Source: Apostichopus japonicus (taxonomy: Eukaryota > Echinodermata > Holothuroidea > Aspidochirotida > Stichopodidae). From it: a DNA stretch of 64,000 bases. Under the pieces are notes generated by a model. The model worked only from the letters and a program-made list of their open reading frames with translations, ran no database searches and was not told the DNA's origin. Shown here piece by piece: positions 42,113-55,148 of this stretch (position 1 is the first letter of the stretch; the number at the start of each line of letters is the position of its first letter). A program made the position numbers and the translations under genes. The stretch covers positions 10,054,713-10,118,712 of the forward strand of contig NC_092574.1 of assembly GCF_037975245.1 (NCBI RefSeq), written 5' to 3'.

Positions 42113-42678
42113 TATTTTTTAATAGAAAAGGTAAAAGAAACTTCCCTATTTTGATACCTTTACGTTTCTTCTAAATTAGCTATTTTTAAGTGTTATCCGG
42201 TTACAAGCTGCTGCTTAAACCAGATCCAATTCATCCACCTCACCATGTTCTTTCTCCGCTCTCTTTGAAACCGAAGAAGATTAAAACCCGGTAAACAAGA
42301 AAGACCAGAAATATAATGAGAAGAAACTAACAAAATATAAGAAGTTACTAACAATTCTTAGCCTCTAGTAGAATATTTATACCAATCCGATCCACGAATG
42401 CATTATCGTACTCTTACACTGACTGAAAACTAGATTATGTTTTATCGAACCAAACACACCTTATCTCGAACACGAATTTAAGTACTCCTGAAAGGTCACG
42501 ATGGGATTCGAGAGTATATGCTAACGTTTGTAAGGACATGTTTCAAGTAGAGATGCTTCAAGACTACAGTAAATCGGTAGCCTAATATCACACTGAACGA
42601 TTGTCAACAGATACATACGATATAAACCCATATAAACTCACACAGAAACATAAACATGACGCGCATATACATACATAT

Positions 42679-42681
42679 GTG

Positions 42682-42736
<55 letters not shown>

Positions 42737-42762
42737 GTATATATATATATAAATATATGTAT
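42679..42762. repeat. (TA)n microsatellite
   Basis: TA run with minor interruptions. Confidence 0.95.
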
Positions 42763-43687
42763 ATGTACATTAACATGGAAATTGACATTTCCATACATAT
42801 ATACATCTAAATGTACATATGAATACACATGCAATTCTCTCATATTTCTCTATGTATGGTGTTATTATTTGTACTGTTTGGCAGGTTATATACTTTTTAT
42901 GATATTTTTCGTGTCTATTCATCATTCACTCATTCCGGCTGCAAGTGATTTTTCATGAGATAATCACTGGCGAGTACACAAGATTATATGACCAGGTCAA
43001 TAGGAAATGGAATCAATCAAGACGAGTTGAAAGAAATCGATAAAAATCATTTCCGTATTTGCAGTAACCTCGGTTTTTTTTTTCCTTTAAGTGACGTAAA
43101 GATACAAGATACTTGAGTATCGACTGCAGTTTTGCAAGCAAATGTTGGTGATTTTGCCCCTTAATTAGGCTACCAGGATTTCTTTCCAACGCGAAAAACA
43201 AGTTCTAACTAACGACATTGAGTTACTGATCGGAATTTAGTTGTTAAGGTGACAGAAGAAATATTAACGTAAAAACACGCTAGTATGTATCCTATTACTT
43301 ATGTAGATCAGAAAGAGTAAAAACAAAAACAAGTGAGACAACTTTCAATCAATGTTTTTAGACACTTTTAATGGAGACTCGAACACTGTAAACATTCAAA
43401 TTTAAATCCTCGGATTTGTTGACTGAGATAAGGTCTTCCCAAATTATAATTATCTTAAGTTCTGCTTTGTGTGCCCAAAGCTCTCTCCTTACAATTACAT
43501 ATTCATTTATCTGGCTTTGCCAGAACTGAGGTAAACCTCACTTGACGTTGAGCTAAGCTTGTAGCCTGGAATCAAAATAGGCAAAGATTTGTAGCATTCA
43601 CGTTTCGAAATTCCATTACGATTTGATTTCAATTGATTGACGAAAATCATGCATATGCCGGGATATATACATGTATATGTATATGTT

Positions 43688-43690
<3 letters not shown>

Positions 43691-43768
<78 letters not shown>
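43691..43768. repeat. (TA)n microsatellite
   Basis: TA run followed by a short (CA)n. Confidence 0.95.
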
Positions 43769-43771
<3 letters not shown>

Positions 43772-45708
43772 TACAAGTGTATACACACACACACACGCAG
43801 ACACACACAAAAGCAATTGTTAATTGTCACTGTATAGACTAAACAAACCAGTGGCTAAATTGCATCACGATTGTAAATTCAAGAGTTTGCAGTAGTCGGC
43901 TCTGTTTACTGTGTAATAAGTTTCACTTGAGTGACATTAAACATTATTGCTGTTTCACTGGAATTTACTATATACTGCATGTGTCGTACCACCAATTAAT
44001 TGCTATACCATTGACTTATACACTAAACTCGTCACTTTCCAAGGACGCTAGAGCATATATAGAAGTTTTCAACTGACTTGTCCTACCCAGCAAATGATAG
44101 CTGATGGCTTGGTCTATCACCACATATTCAACTTTTGCCACCATGACCGTTTAGATTTTGAGTTCAGAGTTTAGCATAATGCTCCCCCAACCCCCAACCA
44201 TCCCCACACCCCCAACCACCTGCCAGCTCTCGCTGCGTTATCTTCTTGTATCACCCAAGATTTTTTCTAAAATGCCTTAAATCACCTTCAATCCTCCAGA
44301 TTTTTCGACCACCGGTAGTTTATTTTATCTTCTGCGGCATCCAAGCATAAAAAAGAATGGCGTTGCCTCAGAAAATGCCAAAAAACAATCAATACAGTAG
44401 GTCAGTTTATGGCTATTTCTCCACGATTAACCTTTCAGGCGGACGTGGTGCGATACCTGATGTATACTGTAGCAATTTAACGCTATGGCCTGTACTTTCT
44501 CATCATCGTATTTGTAAGTACCGTTGTGGATATTGTTCAAGTGAGATATTTCATCCTAGTTTAAATTGGAGAAAAAACAAAAACTCTTGTAGAAAGTTCA
44601 GGCCCGAAACGATTCATCTTTTAGTGTAGGCTAAACGTCTTATACAAAAATTATTTTTGACAATATTGCTACTTGATAAAAAAAAGTTTATTTAATTAAA
44701 GAAATTCAACATGAAGTAAGAAATTTTGATCGCGATAACGTAACCTTTTTCTCTCTCTCTTTAAATTTAGTATTTTAACAGTTAAAATCAGCTTCTTCAT
44801 GATTCTAATTTTTTTATTAATTTAATTTTTTTGTAAATACGGCGCAAATTAAATTTCATATTTTTCAAATTCAAATAAGTTCCTTCAAGAGCTTAGCTCT
44901 TTCTGAATTACGGCGTAAAAGATATTTGATTAGGATAACAGTTCAATATAGGAAGGTTTGAACTTTGCCCTCTGTTAATTCTTTATTTATTTGCATATAC
45001 CAAACCTGCACGCCGTACCATCACTCTAACATATACAGTCCTTAACCCATGTATTAGCCTCTTATGGAGTGTCATATTTGTCGAGAACTTTTTTGGTTTT
45101 ACAATCACGATTGGATTTCGAACTTGAAGTATTCGATATTTACATGTTTTATGTTTGTGAGGGTATTAAAGTACCCCTAGCAACGGATAATATACGTGTT
45201 AAATATGTGAGAGACGTTTTTTCAATTATATATATATGTACCTCGTATACGTAGACAAGCATGTGTTGATGTATATAATTTACATACCTACACGATACGT
45301 ACGGCATGTCTTTATAGCTTAAATTTTAAAGGATACGTTATTTGAAAGCTTTTTTTTTCATAAAGCAGTTATATCAGTTGTTCTGAAAGCTACCATATTT
45401 TCGATTCAATATTGTAATTACTTAAGCAACTATTTTGTTTGGAGTTCGGTTCTATATACCTTTGCATTGCATAGATTCGTTATACATTCACGATGCCTTG
45501 CAGAGACACCATAAATTCACTTAACATATGGTGGCATAAACCTTAACAACACTATAAGTGTATGTTTGCTCACAGGAGAATAATAAAGCGCATTATATGA
45601 AAGTAACAGTTCCCCTTTCGTTTGCCTGGCTTGATCAGCTACGGATAACATCCGGCGGTATGAAAACGTTTCTGGCATTAAGGAAAATTGTTGCTGTTTC
45701 TTTTGGAA

Positions 45709-45811
<103 letters not shown>

Positions 45812-48800
45812 TATACCGGTATAACCTGCTATTTCTTCAGTACTGCTTACCATTATAATTATGTAGCTAAGACAAAAATGAAAATGTAAAGCTGTACCTT
45901 GAACTATGGTATAAGCTCTGTTGAATAACCAATCGCGTTGAAAGTGCATAGAACATTAGGAAGACAAATATAAATTTGCATAAACTCAAACTGTATTTTT
46001 CAAGGCTCTCGATTTTTATCTCTTTCTTGTGAACTTTGAAGAGTAAAAAAAAAAAGCTCACACGATTTAAAATTCCATATTCATTTACCCATAATTATTC
46101 GAGGCTTTGCCGCAGTTTGATTTTGGAAGTTTTTCATGAATACGTTACAAACCGTAATGTACTATATAAGAGCCACTTTTCCCCCTTAGCAACGAGGTTA
46201 TAATGAACGAACAGTTGCGGAGAAAATTAAGTTATTCCTTGCATTAAATTGGTATTCAATGTATCATCAAGCTAAAAATCAGAATTCATTTTTTTTTCTC
46301 TTAATGGCATTGCTGTCGGTATAATACAGAGAAGGTTCTGGTATATAGTTACCGCTGAGACAGTGTATGCATCACGCATGCGAAATTTGAAATGTGAAAT
46401 GCATGCGTGATAAAGTCGCTTAGTGCACTATGATGAACTCTTATATCGTCTATAAAAGGCTTAATAAGCAATATCAAAGTGCATGTTTTAATAGAGAAAA
46501 TAACGTTTAATGACGCAATTGTCCCCCCCCCCCCTTTGTATAATGTAACCACAAAAGTCGGGAGTTGTTTTACCTCAGTACAGGCCGTCCATTAAGTTCA
46601 TACCACAAGCTAATATCAGTTGGAGGATATATGAAACCACCCCCCCTCCCCCTCCCCCCACCAACTTGAAATCTTGTGATCGTCACTGGGACATTTTAAC
46701 CCACACAAAGCGACCCCTGTTAACGCTATAACTATTCAATTGGCATTCGGGTAAATAGTAACCTTTATAATGATCATTAGTACCTCACGTGCTTCACACT
46801 GAGCACCACCGTCCATTTTTTTTTTATTCCCTTTATTTTTGTTTGTAAAACCATCGGTAGGTTGAACTTTTAAAGCAGCTGATAATATCAATCCTTATAG
46901 TCTTTGTCAAGTATCAATTAAGTATTGAACAATATCTTCAACAGGTCGGCTTAAAACTGAGCGTGGGTATACTAATTGCTGGTAGGGAGATTATTGTATA
47001 AAAGGTTTCCTGTTCGCGTTAGACAGTCGACGTGTTAAGGATTCCTGATTACTGTACTGTATAGTCATTCAATAGCCCTTATCAACATATCTCAATTTGT
47101 AATAATAATTATAATAGTAATAATAATGCATTCGTCAGAAATAAAGGAAATTATATAGTGAGAACATGATTCAGAGAGTCAAGGAGGATGAAATGAGAGG
47201 AGAAGTGGGACTAGATGAGAATATTTGAAGTCTAAACTTTTACGTTTTACCTTTGGATGCTGCCCAATATTTGCGGTCTTTATATACAGGTCAGTTAATC
47301 ATCTTATTTCTATACACAAACATTGAGCATTTTCATTACACTAGTCTTGTGTTCATATATGGGTTGTACCTTTTAATGGAGGTATTTTTTTTTTTCTCTC
47401 ATCGTGTTCATTAGGTAATTTTCAGGTACGGAATCAGGGAGAGGCGTATGAGTGAGGGGAGGGGGGGGGGTGGCACCCCTTCTTATCCCACATGAAGGAC
47501 GAAAGTATTTTATTGGCACAAATTTGCGTATAGACCTCATTATAGACCTACTATATATCCTAAATATGCATCAGAATGCACCATTTCAAAGGACAAGAGA
47601 CGGGGCTTCTTTGAGCGTTGGTTCAAATGACGACACTGAAATACATTGAAAACTTGTCTTTCTCAAATTGTATCACTCACCATACATATCGTAAGACACA
47701 TGGGTGCTCTCAAAGCTATGAATGTCGCTGAAAGCATTGAGCACTTGCGAACAGCGAACAGCCTAAGCGAACAGCTTAAGCGAACAGCCTAGGAAATGTT
47801 TAGGTTGTTTAAATATAAAAACATTGATCATTTGAGCAAATCTAAGCATTTTTGTCATTACATTTTCATTACATGATACTGTAATCGTAAGCAATATGTT
47901 TGCATGTTAATAACACTACAGTGTAGTTACCAAATTGGTAAACAGAACGCCCGACCACACTAAGGTTATCTATTAGATGAACATACCTTACATTACAGGT
48001 ACGCCGTTAAATCCTTTGACTTTCACAGGCAGTAATTAGCAATGGCGTGTACAACTGTTCTGTCTCTGGTCTGGGGTGCGGTGGGGCGGGAAATGGGAGG
48101 AGAACGGGGTGGGAGGGGAGGGAGGTGGAGGAGGAGCGGAATACTGATGCACTTGAAACTACGACGGATGTCATGACTTTTTTGCATTATTAACCTTCCT
48201 TGGGTTTTGTAAACCATCAGTGTTGACATCAGTATAATAAACAATGTAGAACAGCATACCCACGATATTGACAGGAATTGTGCTGTATAACGGTGTATCG
48301 TATATCGGCTCGATATATACCGTGCGACATTGCATATACTAATATTGATCCCTGGTCTACACCCCTTTCCCGGCTCTCCCCACCAGACTCACCTCTAATT
48401 TACCATTTCCCCAATCTTTATATGTAAAACCCAAATTGCGATGATTCAGGTTAGTCTCCCCTCCTCTTCTTCATATTGAATCCCACCTTTTTCTATATAG
48501 GGTTACACGTCGTTTCAATATCATGACACGAAGCATAAATACTAACAGTTAAGAGTTCATGCACTGTTGACCAAGCTGTCAAGATCTTGCTTTCTGTTCA
48601 GCTATACTCCACAGAAGAAAATAAAATAGTTTATGCGATATTATAACTACACTGATTCTGAAATTCTTCTGTTTTTCAAAAGTGTTCGGTACGACGATAA
48701 TTGTAATGTATTTTTTTTTCCATTTGTGTTCAGTCAATTATTTATGATCATATTTTTGACGTTCAAAGAATTGCTTATATGCATGGAAGATTAAACACCT

Positions 48801-49312
48801 AAAGCGTCAGTGTAAGGATTTACATACAATACTTTGACTTTTTCTTCTCTTTTCTATTTTTCTTTTAGTTACTCATTTTGAACTCAATAATATATAGCTT
48901 TAAATCTTCATTTATCATTTGAACTCTTTATGGTCTGCAATTTGTAGTTAGCACGAAGAAAAGGACCAAAAAGAAGAAGAAGGAAAAAAAAAAACACTTT
49001 TTGTTTATTTAGGCTAGCGATTAAGAAAAATATTTAGATTTTTTTATTATTATTAGAAAAGGCACGTCTCTTTTTTGTTATGTTATCACAGTTCGATGTT
49101 TATTCTGTAATATACCGAGTAGTGTCAAAACTACACCTTAGAATTCACAAGAGACAAACATAACCAGTGAAAATCATCCAGCGATTTTACGTGTATATGT
49201 TGTTTACATCGCAGGTAACAAACTTTCTTGGCGAGGTCACGTGTTTCATATGGCGTTAGAGCGCAAGAATGTTATGATTTACATCAGCAATCAACCACAC
49301 GTGTATAAATAA

Positions 49313-49316
<4 letters not shown>

Positions 49317-49405
<89 letters not shown>

Positions 49406-49450
49406 TATATAGCCTATATATATATATATATATGATATATATGTCATATA
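49317..49450. repeat. (TA)n microsatellite
   Basis: TA runs with GTATATA and one AGCCTATA interruption. Confidence 0.95.
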
Positions 49451-50499
49451 CATATATGATACCCTATGGCATCGACACTAGGAGTGGATACGCAGATACC
49501 ACCCTCCCCCACCCCAAGAACTATCCAGACTTCGAATGGCCAGTTGTCTTTACGGTACCTTTCCTTTGCTGATTCGATTATTAAAAGCGCAAAATGCTAA
49601 AAATTACAGACATTCTCTGTAGATAATCTGTGTTAAATGCACTTGATGACGTCACTGTGAACCAATCACTACACTGCAGTTATTGCTTAGCAACGGTACC
49701 CACTGCCAGTATAATGAACTGACAATTGGTAATCGAATGTAATTGATTGTTATGACGTTACTGTGGTAGGACACATAACTATAGCTACATGTCGCTTAGA
49801 TAATAGTAGAAGTATATATAGTATTGGCAAAACTACATAGAATCTTATAATCCTTTACAGAAATAAGAAAAAAGAAAAAAAATGTTTTGTTATAGTAAGA
49901 TGTACTTTGAAACAAACAATTTGTATTTAATGGTTATTGTCATGCCAAAAAAAAAATTAATATTTGGATAACCGATTCGCTCATATATTCAACAACAGGT
50001 TTTAGTTAAAGAAAGAAAACACGTCTCGTTAATTTTATATCATGTTCACACACATTGATGATTAAATTTTAAGATGACGGGTGTGTTAATGGTTGTTGCA
50101 TTCCGTTAATTAAAAAGCAATATGATGTTAGTCAATAATATCATTGAGGGTTTTCTGCTCAGTTGATATTTTACACACTCTCCTAAGACTGTGACAGATG
50201 GAACAATTGAAACACAATAGGTATACAGTACTTCCTATAGGGTAAGCAAAAATCATATTCATAATAGGCAACACAGTGTATTAAATCGTACAGGAAAATT
50301 GCCAGATATATAAGACATACATAAACCTAACCAACAAAAATTAAAATATGAAAGATTTTACTTCCGCGTCTAATTAAAAAAAAAAAAAAAATTTGAATTT
50401 TATGTCAATCAGTCACATATCAATAAACATAAATATATTGAGATATTTTTTTATAATATATTGTGGAATAACTTGCCTATTTCTGTTTCCATTTTCCAG

Positions 50500-50542
50500 T
50501 CTAACCTCATGGTAACGTTCAACTGTAAAACATGAGTCAAAC
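50500..50542 (+). promoter_or_regulatory. TRPC: 5' UTR part of TRPC first coding exon, with two overlapping uORFs
   Basis: A strong acceptor (CTGTTTCCATTTTCCAG) ends at 50499, so this exon is preceded by an intron and by at least one untranslated exon. Two upstream ATGs occur. uORF1 runs 50509-50535 (8 codons, then TGA). uORF2 starts at 50532 and ends at 50564, 22 bases beyond the TRPC start and in a different frame. The stop of uORF1 and the start of uORF2 overlap as ATGA. The uORF2 ATG and the main ATG both have A at -3. Such an arrangement often lowers translation of the main frame; its effect here is inference. Confidence 0.7.
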
Positions 50543-50908
50543 ATGGCTGCTTTCTACAACGTAGATGTTTACAGTGACAGAATACCGTTGCATACGGTAA
50601 GGAAGGAACCGCCTCTCAACCTCGCGGAGAAACAGTACATCCTAGCTGTGGAGAGGGGAGATCTCGCTGGAGTCAGACACGCCTTAGAAGAAGCCGAAAT
50701 CTATTTTAATATTAACATTAATTGCAAAGATCCGCTCGGACGGTCCGCTCTCCTGATAGCCATTCAGAACGAGAATGTTGAAATTATCGAGCTCGTGTTA
50801 CGTCATCATGTACACGTGGGTTCAGCGCTGTTACACGCAATTGACGAGGAGGTAGTAGAAGCTGTGGAATTGCTCCTGAATTATAAACCCCCTAAGAAGG
50901 ATCCGAGG
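50543..50908 (+). CDS. TRPC: TRPC4/5-like cation channel, coding exon 1 (residues 1-122)
   Basis: This exon encodes the N-terminus of a canonical transient receptor potential channel, a plasma-membrane, Ca2+-permeable cation channel activated downstream of G-protein/phospholipase C signalling in the family. The start MAAFYNVD is supported by A at -3, G at +4 and an in-frame upstream stop at 50513. Residues ~27-115 form the first ankyrin repeats: [16 protein letters not shown], then [36 protein letters not shown] and [19 protein letters not shown]. The [15 protein letters not shown] block is nearly that of vertebrate TRPC4/5, closer than to fly TRP-gamma as I recall it. The exon ends GAT CCG AGG|GTAAGT, phase 0. 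Intron 1 is 5716 bp. Confidence 0.95.
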
Positions 50909-51165
50909 GTAAGTAAAATAACTTCAACGTTATCACCCAAATGTACCTCCTACCCCAACTTCAGCCCACTTCAGCCCACTTCAGCCCACTTCAGCCCACT
51001 TCATTTTATGTTCATAATCATCTTATCACATTTAATCTCACTGCGCCTCGCTTCCAATTCAACTCTTCTATAACAGCTTACTATGATTCCACCTAATAAA
51101 AGCTTACGCACCTTTCCAGACATACATATATATATGGATATATAAATATGTGAGTAAAAGTAAGT

Positions 51166-51200
51166 GGGGCTGACGTTTCGATCCTAGCAGCATCTTCTTC
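51166..51200 (-). repeat. Single copy of the TGACGTTTCG motif family (copy E)
   Basis: The sequence GGGGCTGACGTTTCGATCC, then TAGCAGCATCTTCTTCA, matches the motif copies at 53750 and 55964. It is preceded by GTAAAAGTAAGT, as in the other copies. No inverted partner was found nearby. Confidence 0.7.
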
Positions 51201-51322
51201 ATATATATATATATATACCGTATGTTTAGAACTGCAGAAATGTTCAGAATATCGCACAAACATCCTCTGCAATGTTGTAGAATATTGTGATATGGGTGAG
51301 CCTTGTAACGAAACGATGGCGA

Positions 51323-51385
51323 GGGGGGGGGGGGGGTCGGGGGGGGGGGTAGATAAATGGGGGGGGGGTGGGATCGGGGGTGCGG
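51323..51385 (+). repeat. Poly-G cluster with G-quadruplex potential
   Basis: Three long G runs (about 10-14 each) plus shorter ones occur within about 60 bases, separated by TC, TAGATAAAT and TGGGATC. This satisfies the usual four-tract G4 pattern on the coding strand of TRPC intron 1. Confidence 0.8.
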
Positions 51386-53046
51386 TAGACAAATCACCAG
51401 TGGATTCTCCTTTCCAAGATGAGAGCGGCAGATGTACAGGACTTTCAAACAAGTAAAAGTTTGCCCATTATTTAACCAGTAATGCATTGTTTAAGTGGCA
51501 ATAACTCAACAAAATGCCAAAGATTTGTTGATCGAAATGTATTCTCATATATCATACATGGGCTTTACGAATAGCATCTACATCTTGGTCCCTCGATGTA
51601 CATTATCTTTATTTCTATTAGCAACAAATCACACTTAAGCATGACATTCATGTGAAGGTATATTACACCATTCAAATTATCATAAATGAAGCTGGGTATA
51701 TTTTAACGCAAGTATATAGGTCTCCAGAGATCACTGTTGAACTACTTAGTGGAACCTTTTTTTGATATCTACAATTTTGGAACTATAGTGACTACATAAA
51801 TCTTCTTAAAGGTGCTTTTTAGCTAGTGCCTAAAAGGCTGGAATTCCACTTCCTCACCACATCAATCAAGGTTTCTTGATTAATGTTCTCTACGAGGTCT
51901 GTTTTTTTTACAGGAACACTAAGTATACTATAAGTACCTAATACTAAGTGAACGCTATTTTGAATAATTTAAGTTACTGCGTAATTATTATTATTTTTTC
52001 TACGAGATTTATGAAGTGTTACGTCATGTTCAAACAATCATATGTGAACTGGTATTTAGTCTCAACCGTCGACGACAGAAGTACCAATCCTGTCCCGATT
52101 CTCTTATGCAAAATATGCTAAGTAAGGATGACTGTGTATGGTTGGTTTTAACTTTAGGGTTATAGTATAATGGCCACTTTGGAAGCGACTGACCTTCTCG
52201 AGATGTCATAAGCAACAAAATATAACAACATACAGCATATCGGTTTTGTGTTCAAAACAGCCCGGAAATATATATTAGTCTGTTGAAAACCCATCAAGCT
52301 GTTCTAAATGAAAATAGAGAGGACATTTTTACATAAGTAATGCATGATCATCTAGTTTCCAATCAGGCAAAACAAAAACAAAAAAACACCCCAATAAAAA
52401 CAAGAATAAACTTCATTATTAATTGTCTTAAAACAATAAAGAAAAATTAACAAGAGGAAATTATATATTTAGTGTGGCGTTCCTTCCTGACGTAATGTGA
52501 CGTCATGTGTAGGCATGTGGTCATAATTAATTAGTCACAAATAACGCAACCGGCCATATACAGTATGTCTCCATATTTTATGATGTAATATGTGATGATT
52601 ATTTAACAGGAAAAAGATGAAACAATTACACAGCTTTCAGGTATATGCTACAAAAAATCATTACAAACAGAATGATAACTTTTTTGTACTTGTATAGGAG
52701 TGTTCTATTTCTTAACCGATTGAATGTAAAAAAATCCCCCGACAGAAAGTTTTCCCAAGACTGACATAGGAGATTAAGGTGATCCGCTTTGCGAAATATC
52801 ACTGAATATCATGTACTTTGTTGGGAATATAATAAAATGACTGTAAAATATTAAAAACAGAATGAAGACAGTACCAAAAATAATGAAAAACTTTCTAAAT
52901 TTGAAAAAAAAAAAATCCAAATTTGATTTAAAATGTTGAATTGGATGCCACCCGACGTGTAAGTTGTAATCCATAAGCCTTTACGGTTTTCTCCCAAAAT
53001 TGTAGTCGCTTAAGCGTCATAAAAGTAACTGCTTAATATTATGATT

Positions 53047-53136
53047 GTTGTTGTTATTATTATTATTATTATTGTTGTTGTTATTATTATCATTATTTTT
53101 ATTCTACTATTATTATTATTTTTATTATTATTAAAT
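53047..53136 (+). repeat. (TTA/TTG)n trinucleotide-rich stretch
   Basis: Imperfect TTG and TTA trinucleotide runs. Confidence 0.9.
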
Positions 53137-53635
53137 TTATAAATGTATCCTCAACCTCTAAAAATCAAATATTTACGCTGGACTCCAAAACTGAGGTCTA
53201 TAAATAGCGCAAGCATTTGCATAATGCAGTTAAACTATCAACATAGACCTTTCTAAAGAATGACCCCTTTTGACGGTTGCTAAATGTCATTGCCTCAATT
53301 CATTCCTTAGGTGGCACAATTTTCATCATATGTTTTATGTCTCTTTTTACGATCCGCTTATTCTGAAGCAGATCAAATAGTCTTGTCTTCGTGGGTTGAA
53401 ATTCTATAGCATATATATATATAAAACGGAGTGTTTTTCCTCCTCTTACTTTTGACGTAGAGTTATTCTGTAAATTAAATTTAACCTGAATATACTAAAA
53501 AACCGAGGGGAAAACCTAGACAGATCTTATATATGACTTTAAATTGTAAAGATATGAAAGTTTGAATTCATAACGGAAGAACATATTGCCGGTTCTCCAG
53601 TGCTTTATCTAACGAAAGCTTGTTAGAGTTTGTGC

Positions 53636-53752
53636 AGTAAATCAAGCTTAAAATAAGTAGGCAAAATATATTTATGTGTAAAAGTAAGTTGGCCAGTAAA
53701 TCAAGCTTAAAATAAGTAGGCAAAATATATTTATGTGTAAAAGTAAGTTGGC
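53636..53752 (+). repeat. 58-bp tandem duplication
   Basis: A segment containing AGTAAATCAAGCTTAAAATA, AGTAGGCAAAATATATTTAT and GTGTAAAAGTAAGTTGGCC occurs twice head to tail with no visible change. The second copy leads directly into motif copy A, so the duplication captured the left flank of that element. Confidence 0.95.
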
Positions 53753-54024
53753 CTGACGTTTCGATCCTAGCAGGATCTTCTTCAGAGGCTTCAGAGGCTT
53801 TTTTTTTTTTTTTTTGAAAATATATTTATATAAGTCAAAAAAATTATACAAACTTAGAGGGGCAAAAGTTAGAGTTCGATCCCAACAAGAACACCAAAGG
53901 CACAGATTGGCAGACAGTGTATGCATGGTGACCTGTCCACCTGTGTTTCTTAGTTAGTTTTTATAGTTTGCTTTCGTCTCTGTTAGCATCTGAAGATGAT
54001 CCTGATAGGATCGAAATGTCAGGT
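53750..54024. mobile_element. Inverted-repeat element bounded by motif copies A and B
   Basis: Copy A (53750-53790, minus) and copy B (53985-54024, plus) of the motif face each other about 190 bp apart. On the strand reading TGAAGA, A gives CTGAAGA, GATCC-TGCTA-GGATC, GAAAC, GTC, AGGC. B gives CTGAAGA, GATCC-TGATA-GGATC, GAAAT, GTC, AGGT. A GTTCGATCC string near 53874 in the middle is B-box-like. No protein is encoded. Confidence 0.55.
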
Positions 54025-54559
54025 CCTGTAACGTTTACATATTAACCCTATATACAGACATTGCTTTTTGCAGTAACTAAGCAGTTTGTTAACTGTTTTC
54101 TTTCTCGCATTGATAAAGAAAATTATGAACTGTTCAATCCACCCACGCGGGGAATTGATTTCTTTTTGAAACAGTGAAACTAAAACGTAACGAAGAACAA
54201 TATTAAATGTGTTAGATGTTGATTTATTAATAACCCTGAAAACTGCCGTAGGCAGGGAATGTATAAGCATTTGGGATGTGATTTGTAGAAGTGACGTGAA
54301 AGGGATAAAGTTTCTCTTTGTAGAAGATATAAAGAAAGATTAAGTGACACCATTGTAATTCTTCGAAACATGAGTTCAACAGTGACTAAAGAAATGCGAA
54401 GAAATAGTGGGTGATGGTGTAGTTGTGAGTCATATAGTTAGTTCAGTATATATAGGCAAAGACAAGAAGAAACATCATGGTTACGATTATTCCCTTAGTG
54501 AATTTGTTTGTATTTTGTTTGTGCCACTTCCGCAGTATAAACAACATACGTATATGCAT

Positions 54560-54601
54560 ACATATATATATATATATTTATATATACATATATTTTTATA
54601 T

Positions 54602-54646
<45 letters not shown>

Positions 54647-54683
54647 ATTATATATATATATATATATATATAAATATATATAT
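54560..54683. repeat. (TA)n with a short (CA)n
   Basis: TA runs with TTTATATA, CATATA and one ACACACACAC block. Confidence 0.95.
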
Positions 54684-54790
54684 TACATTTCTAATTTAGG
54701 AATTATAAGGAAATGCAAAGAAAAAAACGGTGTAAGAAAAGTTTCACTGTATAACATCAGAGAGACATAGTCCTAGTATATTATCACAGA

Positions 54791-55148
54791 CATAGGCGTA
54801 GGAGCCCAATTTGATTTGGGTTGGGGGGGGGGGGGCTGTAACGACTTGCCCGAAAAATATAACCACAATTTTTCGCGCGTTCAACATGTTAATGTACATA
54901 TCATATAGGCATGCATCGGTTATTACATCGCATGCCAATTACATACAATCATTTGCCGTGTTTTAACCCTTCCATGTTGTTTAGAATTTTTGCGGAAGTC
55001 GTTACAATAATAATGATAATACTAATATAAGTTTAACCATTGAAAAACACATTGCAATTTATTTTTTCCTTTTAGTAGGTACCCGAAAAATTCTCAGCAT
55101 ATTGCCTGAATTTTCACAGCCCCCCCCCCCCGCCTCCCTTCGCCTATG
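54791..55148 (-). mobile_element. MITE with perfect 8-bp target duplication (copy 2, 358 bp)
   Basis: The left end is CATAGGCGTAGGAG and the right end TTCGCCTATG, with a poly-G tract plus CTG inside the left and a poly-C tract inside the right. Both flanks are ATCACAGA (54783-54790 and 55149-55156), an exact 8-bp target-site duplication. The interior is the reverse complement of the 40205-40670 copy, including GTTTAACCATTGAAAAACAC and the CATGTTAATGTACATATCAT-type segment. It lacks most of the internal duplication of copy 1. It sits in TRPC intron 1. Confidence 0.88.

Noticed and set aside
41732-42122. Open frames of DRDNDRDN and SLSLSLS type
   Set aside because: They are translations of the TCCCTG-type hexanucleotide array on both strands.
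44357-44629. 90-residue open frame as a gene
   Set aside because: No family resemblance, no strong start context and no matching exons. It is indistinguishable from chance.
50909-51073. Extension of the TRPC exon 1 reading frame beyond the donor
   Set aside because: The sequence after GTAAGT has no TRPC similarity, and the exon 2 homology resumes exactly at a consensus acceptor.
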